A DNA stretch of 14,785 nucleotides, taken from assembly GCA_002449595.1 (NCBI GenBank), contig DJXE01000038.1, forward strand, positions 1 to 14,785, written 5' to 3'. This document shows positions 1-7,852 of the stretch, piece by piece. Each line of letters starts with the position of its first letter. Position 1 is the stretch's first letter. The DNA is from Lachnospiraceae bacterium UBA7012 (GTDB taxonomy: Bacteria > Bacillota > Clostridia > Lachnospirales > Lachnospiraceae). Made by a program: the position numbers and the translations under genes. Below the pieces are notes generated by a model. It did not search any database and had not been told where the DNA came from. It was given only the letters and a program-made list of their open reading frames with translations.

Positions 1-1805
1 AGATCCAGTACAAGATCCGCGAGAAGAAGGCCGCGCAGGGCTACGGCACGGCAAGCTTCCCGGATGAGGCGGAGAGAAAGCGCCAGAGGGAGGAAAGTGC
101 GGGGTTCGAGCGGAAAGTGCTTTTCAGCATTCTTGTGCCGCTCTACAACACGCCGAAAGAATACCTGACGGACATGATGGACTCCGTCCTGAACCAGACC
201 TATGACAACTGGGAGCTGTGCCTCGCGGACGGATCGGACGCGGAGCACGCGTACGTTGCGGATATCGTGAAGTCCTATCAGGAGAAGGATGCCGCGGCAG
301 GAAAGTCCGGCGCGGCTTCCGGCAGCGGACGGACGGCGGACTCCCGCATCAAATACCTGAAGCTTGAGAAGAACGGCGGCATCTCCGCGAACACAAACGC
401 GTGCCTCACGCTCGCGACCGGCGAGTTCCTGACGCCGTTTGACCACGACGACTATCTGCATCCTTCCGTGCTTTACGAGTATGCGAAGGTGATCAACGAG
501 CAGGACGCGGACTACATCTACTGCGACGAGACGACGTTCGCGGGCACGAACCTGAACAAGTTCGTCACGATGCATTTCAAGCCGGACTACGCGATCGACA
601 ACCTCCGGGCGAACAATTACATCTGCCACCTGAGCTGCTTCGACCGGAAGCTCCTCGAGGGGGAGGAACTCTACCGGAGCGAGTTTGACGGCAGTCAGGA
701 CCACGACATGATCCTCAGGCTCACGGACAAGGCGCGGAAGATCGTGCACGTGCCGAAGCTTCTCTATTACTGGCGCTGCCATCCGGGCTCAGTCGCATCG
801 AACATCGGCGCGAAGGAGTACGCGATCGAGGCGGCGAAGGGCGCCGTCGCGGATCACCTGCGCCGGCACGGGTACAAGAATTTCCGGATCACGAGCACGC
901 GCGCGTTTGAGACGATCTTCAAGATCACTTACGAGATTCAGGGCAATCCGCTGGTCTCCATCGTGATCGCGAACAAGGACCACGAGGAGGACCTGCGCCG
1001 CTGCATCACGTCGATCCTGGACAAGTCGACGTACGAGAACTACGAGATCGTCATCGTCGAGAACGGCAGTACCGAGGAGAGCATCCGCAAGTACTACAGC
1101 GAACTGACGAGCGGCCCTTACAAAGAGAGGATCCGCGTCGTCACTTACGAGCCGCAGGAGGGCGAGGGCTTCAACTACTCGCGCATCAACAACTTTGGCG
1201 TGGAGAACGCGAAGGGAGAGTACGTCCTGCTGCTCAACAACGACACGCAGGTCATCTCCGTGAACTGGATCGAGGAGCTCCTCATGTACGCGCAGCGCGA
1301 GGATGTCGCCTGCGTGGGCGGCAAGCTCTACTACCCCGACAAGACGATCCAGCACGCGGGCATCGTCATCGGGCTCGGCGCGCACCGCACTGCGGGGCAC
1401 ACACATTACAAGCAGAGAAGAGAGAACCTGGGATATATGGGACGCCTGTGCTACGCGCAGAACGTCTCGGCAGTCACCGGTGCGTGCCTGATGGTGCGCA
1501 GGCAGCTGTTCCTCGAGGCCGGCGGCCTGGAGGAGTCCCTCGCGGTCTCTTTAAACGACGTCGACCTGTGCCTGAAGCTCCTCACGAAGGGCTACCTGAA
1601 CGTGTTTACGCCGTTCGCGGAGCTCTATCACTTCGAGTCGGCTTCCCGCGGGGACGACATGAGCGGAGAGCGGGCGAAACGTTACAACGAGGAATCCGCG
1701 CTGTTCCGGGCGAAGTGGAAGGAGTTCATCGACAAGGGAGATCCTTACTACAACCCGAACTTCACGCTTGACCGGAGCGATTACTCATTGAAGGTGCAGG
1801 ACTGA
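1..1805 (+). CDS. Two-domain family 2 glycosyltransferase, 5' end outside window
   Basis: The frame is open from base 3, so the gene starts upstream; a GTG at 117 is internal to it. Two GT-A (GT2) domains are visible in series. The first opens with SILVPLYNTP and has its acidic metal/nucleotide site DHDD at 441-452, followed by SQDHDM near the acceptor side. The second opens with VSIVIANKDHEEDL near 955, has LLNNDTQ with NND at 1236-1244 and the late acidic motif NDVD at 1554-1565. This arrangement is typical of clostridial rhamnosyl/hexosyl transferases that build cell-surface glycans in the cytoplasm on a lipid carrier; donor and acceptor cannot be read from sequence. A Gly/Ala/Ser-rich insertion (nt about 288-340) lies between the first nucleotide-binding strand and the NGGIS motif. 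A 138-bp gap without an obvious terminator separates it from pgcA, so cotranscription is possible. Confidence 0.93.
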   Translation, partial: IQYKIREKKAAQGYGTASFPDEAERKRQREESAGFERKVLFSILVPLYNTPKEYLTDMMDSVLNQTYDNWELCLADGSDAEHAYVADIVKSYQEKDAAAGKSGAASGSGRTADSRIKYLKLEKNGGISANTNACLTLATGEFLTPFDHDDYLHPSVLYEYAKVINEQDADYIYCDETTFAGTNLNKFVTMHFKPDYAIDNLRANNYICHLSCFDRKLLEGEELYRSEFDGSQDHDMILRLTDKARKIVHVPKLLYYWRCHPGSVASNIGAKEYAIEAAKGAVADHLRRHGYKNFRITSTRAFETIFKITYEIQGNPLVSIVIANKDHEEDLRRCITSILDKSTYENYEIVIVENGSTEESIRKYYSELTSGPYKERIRVVTYEPQEGEGFNYSRINNFGVENAKGEYVLLLNNDTQVISVNWIEELLMYAQREDVACVGGKLYYPDKTIQHAGIVIGLGAHRTAGHTHYKQRRENLGYMGRLCYAQNVSAVTGACLMVRRQLFLEAGGLEESLAVSLNDVDLCLKLLTKGYLNVFTPFAELYHFESASRGDDMSGERAKRYNEESALFRAKWKEFIDKGDPYYNPNFTLDRSDYSLKVQD

Positions 1806-1933
1806 AATAAAGAATTGATCCACCGGAATGCGTGAAACGCAGATACACAGGAATGGGAATGAGAGACTGATCACTACCGGCCGAAGGTACCGGAATGAAA
1901 AGCAACTCAGATATAGCAGCAAAAAACAGGATT

Positions 1934-1940
1934 GGAGGAG
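1934..1940 (+). promoter_or_regulatory. Shine-Dalgarno site that sets the pgcA start
   Basis: GGAGGAG lies 3 nt before the ATG at 1944, with 5 nt between GGAGG and the ATG. An in-frame TTG at 1932 would extend the protein by four residues, but it would place this consensus ribosome-binding site inside the coding region. ATG 1944 is therefore the better start. Confidence 0.8.
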
Positions 1941-1943
1941 AGC

Positions 1944-3671
1944 ATGAACGAAACCGCAAAAAAAGAATTTGAGAGCTGGCTGAGCGACCCGTATTTCGAC
2001 GATGCGACGAAGCAGGAGCTGCTCGCGATCCGCAACGATGAGAAGGAAGTCGAGGACCGCTTCTACACGAGCCTGACCTTTGGCACGGGCGGCCTGCGCG
2101 GCGTCATCGGCGCCGGCACGAACCGCATGAACATCTATACGGTCCGCAAGGCGACGCAGGGCCTCGCCAACTACATCAATAAGAACGGCGATCCTTCCCG
2201 CGGCGTCGCGATCGCGTACGACTGCAGGCACATGTCCCCCGAGTTCGCGAAGGAGACGGCCCTTTGCCTCGCAGCGAACGGCATCAAGGCGTATCTGTCC
2301 GACACGCTGCGCAGCGTGCCGCAGGAGTCCTTCGCACTCCGCTATTTCGGCTGCCAGGCCGGCGTCGAGATCACGGCGAGCCACAACCCGCCGGAGTACA
2401 ACGGATACAAGGCGTACTGGGAGGACGGCGCGCAGGTGACGCCGCCGCATGACACCGGTATTATCGCGGAAGTCAATGCAGTTGAGAGCTTTGAGGATGT
2501 GAAGACGATGTCCGAAGAGGAAGCGCTGGAGAAGGGCCTTCTGCAGTACTTCGGCAAGGAAGTCGACGACGCGTACATGGAAGCGCTGAAGAAGCAGATC
2601 ATCCATCCCGAAGTCATCAGCGAGATGGCGGACGACATCAAGATCGTCTACACGCCGTTCCACGGCGCGGGCCTCGTCCCCGTCACGCGCGTCCTGAATG
2701 AACTCGGCTTCAAGCAGGTCTACGTCGTTCCGGAGCAGGAAGAGCCCGACGGCGACTTCACGACGCTTGACTACCCGAACCCCGAGGATCCGAAGGCCTT
2801 CACACTGGCACTCAAGCTCGCGAAGGAAAAGGATGCTGACATCGTCCTCGCGACCGATCCCGACGCGGACCGTCTCGGAATCTACGCGAAGGACACGAAG
2901 ACCGGCGAGTACATCGGCTTCACCGGCAACATGTCCGGCATGCTGATCGCGGAATACATCCTCAGGGAGCGCAGGCTCACGAACACGATGCCCGAGAATC
3001 CGGCGTTCGTCACCACGATCGTCACGACGAACCTCGCGAGACGCATCGCGGAAGACTACGGCCTGTACTACAAGGAAGTCCTGACCGGCTTCAAGTACAT
3101 CGGCGAGCAGATCAAGATCTTCGAACAGGAGAACTCCCACAACTACGTCTTCGGCCTGGAAGAGAGCTACGGCTGCCTGGCCGGCACGCACGCGAGAGAT
3201 AAGGACGCGCCTTGCGCGGTCATGATGCTCTGCGAAGCTGCAGCATTCTACAAGAAGCAGGGCCTGACGCTCTGGGATCAGATGCTGAATATCTACGAGA
3301 AGTACGGCTACTACAAAGAGACCCAGCACGCGATCACAATGAAGGGTATCGACGGCCTCGAGCAGATCGCCGCTCTGATGGAGAAGTTCCGCAACGATCC
3401 TCCGACGAAGTTCGGCAGCTTCAACGTCCTCGAGTTCCGCGACTACAAGACCGGCGTCACGAAGGATCTCGTGAACGGCACGGAGGGTGTGACCGGCCTT
3501 CCGCAGTCCAACGTCCTGTACTTCGCGCTCGACCACGACGCATGGTGCTGCGCTAGACCTTCCGGCACAGAGCCGAAGATCAAGTTCTACATGGGCGTCG
3601 TCGGCACGGATCTTGAGAACGCGGACGCACTCTGCAAAGAACTGACGGACGCGGTCGTGGCAATGATCTGA
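1944..3671 (+). CDS. pgcA: Phosphoglucomutase/phosphomannomutase (alpha-phosphohexomutase)
   Basis: A 575-residue protein, close to the usual length of the Bacillus PgcA subgroup. It interconverts hexose-6-phosphate and hexose-1-phosphate in the cytoplasm, giving glucose-1-phosphate (or mannose-1-phosphate) for nucleotide-sugar synthesis. All four active-site loops are present in order: the phosphoserine loop TASHNP with Ser146, the metal loop DPDADR at 305-310, the sugar-binding loop GLEESYG at 404-410, and the phosphate-binding loop RPSGTEPK from Arg538. No key residue is missing. It lies between glycan glycosyltransferases, which fits a role in precursor supply; specificity for glucose versus mannose is not decided by these motifs. 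The symbol is by family resemblance. Confidence 0.95.
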   Translation: MNETAKKEFESWLSDPYFDDATKQELLAIRNDEKEVEDRFYTSLTFGTGGLRGVIGAGTNRMNIYTVRKATQGLANYINKNGDPSRGVAIAYDCRHMSPEFAKETALCLAANGIKAYLSDTLRSVPQESFALRYFGCQAGVEITASHNPPEYNGYKAYWEDGAQVTPPHDTGIIAEVNAVESFEDVKTMSEEEALEKGLLQYFGKEVDDAYMEALKKQIIHPEVISEMADDIKIVYTPFHGAGLVPVTRVLNELGFKQVYVVPEQEEPDGDFTTLDYPNPEDPKAFTLALKLAKEKDADIVLATDPDADRLGIYAKDTKTGEYIGFTGNMSGMLIAEYILRERRLTNTMPENPAFVTTIVTTNLARRIAEDYGLYYKEVLTGFKYIGEQIKIFEQENSHNYVFGLEESYGCLAGTHARDKDAPCAVMMLCEAAAFYKKQGLTLWDQMLNIYEKYGYYKETQHAITMKGIDGLEQIAALMEKFRNDPPTKFGSFNVLEFRDYKTGVTKDLVNGTEGVTGLPQSNVLYFALDHDAWCCARPSGTEPKIKFYMGVVGTDLENADALCKELTDAVVAMI

Positions 3672-3708
3672 ATGATCATTCAATATGTTAATAGAATTTT
3701 AATAACGT

Positions 3709-3743
3709 GAAAGCCCGCACAGCATCGCGCCGCGCGGGCTTTC
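3709..3743 (+). terminator. Hairpin after pgcA, probable weak intrinsic terminator
   Basis: A perfect 10-bp stem (GAAAGCCCGC at 3709-3718 with GCGGGCTTTC at 3734-3743) encloses a 15-nt loop, 37 nt after the pgcA stop. The A/T ends of the stem resemble A-tract/U-tract terminators, but only TTT follows the GC core, so efficiency is doubtful. AT-rich sequence lies before it (3672-3706). Confidence 0.5.
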
Positions 3744-3747
3744 CTAG

Positions 3748-3753
3748 TATAAT
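3748..3753 (+). promoter_or_regulatory. Candidate -10 box (TATAAT) for the GT2 gene at 3761
   Basis: A consensus TATAAT directly after the hairpin. No TTGACA-like -35 is found at the usual distance (3725-3730 reads TCGCGC). The AT-rich stretch 3672-3706 lies further upstream. Transcription from this box would start at about 3759-3761, on or next to the ATG of the following gene. Confidence 0.5.
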
Positions 3754-3760
3754 GGTTCAC

Positions 3761-5176
3761 ATGAGCGTGATAAACGATATCGGCAAAACGATCCGATACG
3801 CGGGCAGGAACGGAATCATCCCGGCGATGTACGCCGCAAGGGAGAGGCTCGCGCACCGGTTCGGCCAGCAATACCAGTATGAGCCGCCTTCAGAGGAAGA
3901 TCTGGAGACGCAGCGGCGGGACTGGAAGAGACTTCAGGACGGGGAAGAACCGGAAGAAGTGTTCCGGGTGCCCTGCCGGCTTCGCTATGCGCCGAAGATC
4001 AGCATCCTGGTCCCGACGTATGATCCGGATCCGCTGTTCTTTTCCGAGATGATCCGGTCGGTCATGCAGCAGACGTACGGCAGCTTTGAGCTCATTATCG
4101 CCGACGGCACGCCGGACGAGCCGCTGCAGCAGAACGTGATCGTGGAGAAGAAGACCTTTTCTCTGGGGAGCGCGCGCGAAGAGAAGCACCTCACACCCGA
4201 GGAAATCGTGCAGATGTTCGGGGACGAGCGCGTCCTCTACCGGAAGCTGGCCGGAAACGGCGGCATCTCCGAGAACACCAACGCGGCGGTCCATTTCGCG
4301 ACGGGCGACTACGTGGCGTTTCTCGACCATGACGACATCCTGACGCCGGACGCGCTGTACGAGTCTGCGCTCATGATCATGAAGACCGGCGCGGAGATCG
4401 TCTACTCGGACGAGGACAAGTGCGATTCGCAGGCGGTCCGCTTCTACGAGCCGAACGTCAAACCTGACTTCAATCTGGACCTTTTGTATTCCAATAACTA
4501 TATCTGTCACTTCATGCTGATGCGCACGGAGCTGTTCCGCGCGCTGAAGCTGCGCCCCGCGTTTGACGGCGCGCAGGACTACGACCTGATCCTGCGGGCG
4601 CCGAAATCTGAGATCGCCCACGTGCCGCGCGTGCTTTACCACTGGCGCGACCACGCGGCGTCGACGGCCGGCAATCCCGCGAGCAAGATGTACGCCTACG
4701 AGGCGGGGAAGCGCGCGCTGGAGGACTATTTCCGCGAGCGCAGGATGGAAGTGAGGATCCACGACAGCAGGCACCTCGGATTCTACAAGGTCGAGTATGT
4801 TCCGGACATTTTTGCGGTCCGAAGCAACGTCGGCGTCGTCGGCGGCAAAGTGCTGGACCGCCGCCATCGCATCATCGGCGGGATGATGGATGAGGATGGG
4901 AACGTCTTTTTCGAGGGGCTGCACGACCAGGAGAGCGGAGAGATGCACCGCGCGGACACGGCGCAGGACGCGGCGGCGGTCGACGTGCGCTGCATGCGGA
5001 TCCGCCCGGAGCTGCAGGGCCTCTACAAGGAAGTGTTCGGCGCGACGTACGAGACGCATTTCATGCCCGCGTCGCGGGATTATAAGGAGAAGAGTATCCG
5101 CTTCTGCCGCGAGGCGGCGAAGATGGGATACGTCACAGTATGGGATCCATCACTGAAAAAGATTACAGAAAACTGA
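3761..5176 (+). CDS. Family 2 glycosyltransferase with degenerate second GT domain
   Basis: A 471-residue protein from ATG 3761; the frame is open back to GTG 3707, but that would cross the terminator hairpin and -10 box. No Shine-Dalgarno precedes 3761, and ATG 3827 is an alternative. An N-terminal helical region (about 1-70) is followed by a complete GT2 domain: SILVPTYDPD at 81-90, LIIADG at 111-116, NGGISENTN at 166-174, the acidic site DHDD at 189-192, GAQDYD at 270-275. Residues about 355-466 resemble only the C-terminal half of the second GT domain seen in the gene at 1-1805 (VGVVGGK, then IIGGMMDEDG) and lack the nucleotide-binding half. The expected role is adding a sugar to a lipid-linked surface glycan in the cytoplasm; donor unknown. 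It overlaps the next GT2 gene by 37 bp, implying translational coupling. Confidence 0.9.
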   Translation: MSVINDIGKTIRYAGRNGIIPAMYAARERLAHRFGQQYQYEPPSEEDLETQRRDWKRLQDGEEPEEVFRVPCRLRYAPKISILVPTYDPDPLFFSEMIRSVMQQTYGSFELIIADGTPDEPLQQNVIVEKKTFSLGSAREEKHLTPEEIVQMFGDERVLYRKLAGNGGISENTNAAVHFATGDYVAFLDHDDILTPDALYESALMIMKTGAEIVYSDEDKCDSQAVRFYEPNVKPDFNLDLLYSNNYICHFMLMRTELFRALKLRPAFDGAQDYDLILRAPKSEIAHVPRVLYHWRDHAASTAGNPASKMYAYEAGKRALEDYFRERRMEVRIHDSRHLGFYKVEYVPDIFAVRSNVGVVGGKVLDRRHRIIGGMMDEDGNVFFEGLHDQESGEMHRADTAQDAAAVDVRCMRIRPELQGLYKEVFGATYETHFMPASRDYKEKSIRFCREAAKMGYVTVWDPSLKKITEN

Positions 5177-6240
5177 TCACAGTCGTCATCCCGAATTACA
5201 ACGGTGAGAAATTCCTCGCGCCGTGCCTCGACTCGGTTCTGTCGGGTAATTGCAAGGCGGAGGTGATCGTCGTCGACAACGGGTCGACGGACAAAAGCTG
5301 TGAGATCATAGAAAAGAATTATCCCGGCGTCCGGCTGCTGAAGCTGAAGGGAAACACCGGCTTCGCCCACGCGGCGAACGCCGGCCTCATGCTCACGCGG
5401 ACGCGTTTTGCGTTTCTTCTGAACAACGACACGACGATCGACGGGGACTGCATCGAGAAGCTTTATGAGGCGCTCACGCGGGATCCGCGGGCGTTTTCCG
5501 TTCAGGCGAAGATGCTGTCCATGCGGGATCCGGGCAAGATCGATGACGCCGGAGACTACTATTGCGCGCTGGGATGGGCTTTTCCCAGAGGAAAAGGAAA
5601 GCCGGCGGACAGATACAACCAGCCGGGACGGATCTTCTCCGCATGCGCGGGCGCGGCGATGTACCGGATGGACGTGATCGAGGAGATCGGGTACTTCGAC
5701 GAGCGGCATTTCTGCTATCTCGAGGACGTCGACCTCGGCTACCGCGCGAAGGTGTACGGCTACCGCAACCTCTACGAGCCGAAGGCAATCGTGTACCACT
5801 ACGGGAGCGCCTCGAGCGGGAGCGCGCACAACCCATTCAAGGAGGGACTCGTGCCCGGCAACAACGCTTACCTCCTGCACAAGAACATGCCCGTGCTGCA
5901 GTACGCCCTGAATGCGCCGCTGATCGCGGCGGGACGCCTCATTAAAAGGCGATATTTTGCACAAAAAGGGCTGGGAGAGGCGTATAATAAAGGATTAGAG
6001 AGAGGCACAGCCCTGAAGGAGAAAGAGAAGTACGCGAGGGCTGCCGCGGCGTACGGGGAGGGGCCCGTGAAGGACCCGGTGCCGTACGAGGCGATGCTCT
6101 CCGAATTCGATGAAAGAACGGCGGATATGCTGCCGCTTTACCTGGGAGAGAAGACGGCGTTCGAGCTGCGGAACCTGCCCGGGTACCTGAAGATCCAGGG
6201 GGAGCTCTGGGCGAACCTGGTGCGAAGGGTCTTCGGATGA
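5140..6240 (+). CDS. Family 2 glycosyltransferase, rhamnosyltransferase-like
   Basis: A 366-residue single-domain GT2 enzyme, close to WbbL/RfbF-type rhamnosyltransferases. Motifs in order: VVIPNYNGEKF at 15-25, VIVVDNGSTD at 42-51, GNTGFAHAAN at 71-80, the NND metal/nucleotide site at 95-97, the hydrophobic GAAMYR segment near 171, and the catalytic-base region CYLEDVDLGYR with Glu195-Asp196. A basic helical tail (about 255-310) may bring it to the membrane. ATG 5140 lies inside the end of the previous gene (37-bp overlap, different frame), so the two are almost certainly one transcript. The ribosome-binding site is weak (GGGA about 11 nt upstream), which also fits coupling. Sugar specificity is inferred from resemblance only. 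Confidence 0.93.
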   Translation: MGSITEKDYRKLITVVIPNYNGEKFLAPCLDSVLSGNCKAEVIVVDNGSTDKSCEIIEKNYPGVRLLKLKGNTGFAHAANAGLMLTRTRFAFLLNNDTTIDGDCIEKLYEALTRDPRAFSVQAKMLSMRDPGKIDDAGDYYCALGWAFPRGKGKPADRYNQPGRIFSACAGAAMYRMDVIEEIGYFDERHFCYLEDVDLGYRAKVYGYRNLYEPKAIVYHYGSASSGSAHNPFKEGLVPGNNAYLLHKNMPVLQYALNAPLIAAGRLIKRRYFAQKGLGEAYNKGLERGTALKEKEKYARAAAAYGEGPVKDPVPYEAMLSEFDERTADMLPLYLGEKTAFELRNLPGYLKIQGELWANLVRRVFG

Positions 6241-6344
6241 CGGCGCATGAAAACGCGGATAACTGCCACGAAGCATCCGGTGTGACAGAGGGGATCACTG
6301 GCTTGCAGTATTGGATGTGACGGCGGCAGCTTAGATATAGATAT

Positions 6345-7769
6345 ATGATCAAAGATAATCAGACGTTATTCAATCGACTGCACGTGGTCCTGGACGGGGC
6401 AGCCGTTGCGGTCAGCTACAGCCTCGCGTTCCTGATCTGGTTCTACACGCCGATCGCGAAGGCGACGCCCGGTGTCGACGCTCTTTCCACAGAGCAGTAT
6501 TTTTCTGCGCTGTATTTCCTTATTCCGCTGTTTCTGATCCTGTATTCCGCCACGAACCTGTACACCCCGAAGCGGGGAACGCGCGCGCGGACAGAAGTCT
6601 GGAGCATCATCCGGGCGAATACGATCGGCATCGCGGCGGTCATGATTATCTTCTACCTGATGTCGGGCCGCTACCGGACCATCGTCGACTTCTCCCGTGG
6701 ACTTATCGTCCTGTTCTATCTCATCAACATTGTTCTCACAGTCCTGTACCGGCTGATCATTCGCCGGATCCTTTACTACATCCGCCGCAGGGGCAACAAC
6801 CTGAAGCACGTCCTTCTCGTCGGCTATTCGCGCGCCGCGGAGGCGTACCTCGACCGCCTGCAGAACAACTCGCAGTGGGGCTACGTCGCACATGGCATCC
6901 TGGACGACCACGTTCCCGCGGGGACGATGTACAAGGGCGTCAAGGTGCTCGGCGAGATCGGCAACCTCGAATACATCCTTCCGGAAAACAAGCTCGACGA
7001 GATCACGATCACGCTCTCCCTGCAGGACTACGACCGACTCGAGGAGATCGTGGACATGTGCGAGAAGTCCGGCGTGCACACGAAGTTCATTCCGGATTAC
7101 AACTCGCTCTTCCCGAGCAATCCTTACACCGAAGACCTGATGGGCCTTCCGGTCATCAACATCCGCTACGTACCTCTTACGAACACGCTCAACTGGGCGG
7201 TGAAAAGGCTTTTCGACATCATCGGCTCCATCTTCCTCATAGTGCTGTTCTCGCCCGTCATGCTGATCGCGGCGATCGGCACGAAGCTCTCGAGCCCCGG
7301 TCCCATCATCTTCAAGCAGACGAGGATCGGCCTTCACAGCAAGCCCTTTACCATGTACAAATTCCGGACGATGGTGGTGCAGACCGCCGAGGACGAAAAG
7401 AACCGCTGGACGACGAAGGGCGACAACCGCGTCACGAAGTTCGGCCACTTCCTCCGCAGCACGAGCATCGACGAGATGCCGCAGTTCTTCAACGTCCTGA
7501 TCGGCCAGATGAGCCTCGTCGGCCCGCGCCCGGAGCGCCCGCAGTACGTCGAGAAATTCCGCGAGAGCGTCCCGCGCTACATGGTCAAGCACCAGGTCCG
7601 CCCCGGCATTACCGGCCTCGCGCAGGTGCGCGGCTACCGCGGCGACACCTCCATCCGCAAGCGCATCGAGTATGATCTCGAGTACATCGAGAACTGGAGT
7701 ATGGGGCTTGACTTCCGGATTTTGTTTATGACGGTGTTTAAGGGGTTCATTAATAAGAATGCGTACTGA
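6345..7769 (+). CDS. Polyprenyl-phosphate sugar-1-phosphate transferase (WbaP/CpsE family)
   Basis: A 474-residue membrane enzyme of the exopolysaccharide polyprenyl glycosylphosphotransferase family. It moves a hexose-1-phosphate from a UDP-sugar to undecaprenyl phosphate and so starts glycan assembly at the inner face of the membrane. Four N-terminal membrane segments (about 12-34, 52-73, 88-107, 116-138) precede a Rossmann-like CoA_binding_3 region beginning HVLLVGYSR at 155. The catalytic domain (286-470) opens with a fifth hydrophobic, probably re-entrant, helix ([13 protein letters not shown]). It contains [19 protein letters not shown], the acidic dyad Asp376-Glu377 in [21 protein letters not shown] and RPGITGLAQ. 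Length and domain order are normal. The 104-bp gap before it shows no clear Shine-Dalgarno or promoter. A strong terminator follows. Confidence 0.95.
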   Translation: MIKDNQTLFNRLHVVLDGAAVAVSYSLAFLIWFYTPIAKATPGVDALSTEQYFSALYFLIPLFLILYSATNLYTPKRGTRARTEVWSIIRANTIGIAAVMIIFYLMSGRYRTIVDFSRGLIVLFYLINIVLTVLYRLIIRRILYYIRRRGNNLKHVLLVGYSRAAEAYLDRLQNNSQWGYVAHGILDDHVPAGTMYKGVKVLGEIGNLEYILPENKLDEITITLSLQDYDRLEEIVDMCEKSGVHTKFIPDYNSLFPSNPYTEDLMGLPVINIRYVPLTNTLNWAVKRLFDIIGSIFLIVLFSPVMLIAAIGTKLSSPGPIIFKQTRIGLHSKPFTMYKFRTMVVQTAEDEKNRWTTKGDNRVTKFGHFLRSTSIDEMPQFFNVLIGQMSLVGPRPERPQYVEKFRESVPRYMVKHQVRPGITGLAQVRGYRGDTSIRKRIEYDLEYIENWSMGLDFRILFMTVFKGFINKNAY

Positions 7770-7817
7770 GGCGCAAGCGCCGGCGGTGCAGCCATAATAC
7801 ATTAATAGAAGTGAGCG

Positions 7818-7852
7818 ATCGGACCGGGAGAGGATGCCCGGTCCGATTTTTT
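7818..7852 (+). terminator. Strong intrinsic terminator after the sugar transferase
   Basis: An 11-bp perfect stem (ATCGGACCGGG at 7818-7828 with CCCGGTCCGAT at 7837-7847), an 8-nt loop and a run of six T (7847-7852). It ends the glycosyltransferase transcript just before the repeat array, so the array lies outside that unit except for read-through. Confidence 0.92.

Noticed and set aside
1806..1943. Repeated ACCGGAATG (1822-1830, 1889-1897) and a small TGCGT-ACGCA hairpin before pgcA
   Set aside because: Too short and without T-run or -10/-35 context to call an element.
3671..3680. Palindrome AATGATCATT at the pgcA stop codon
   Set aside because: A single 10-bp palindrome in AT-rich sequence; no second copy or context for an operator.
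1785..3683. Long reverse-strand open frame opposite pgcA (also opposite 3890-5059, 6366-7802 and 13162-14688)
   Set aside because: These are mirror frames caused by G/C at third codon positions; the + strand carries clear family motifs and the reverse products are Arg/Asp/Val-rich with no family.
5957..5988. Promoter-like TTGCAC and TATAAT inside the GT2 gene at 5140
   Set aside because: The spacing between the boxes is 20 bp, too long, and the position is mid-gene with no gene starting nearby before 6345.
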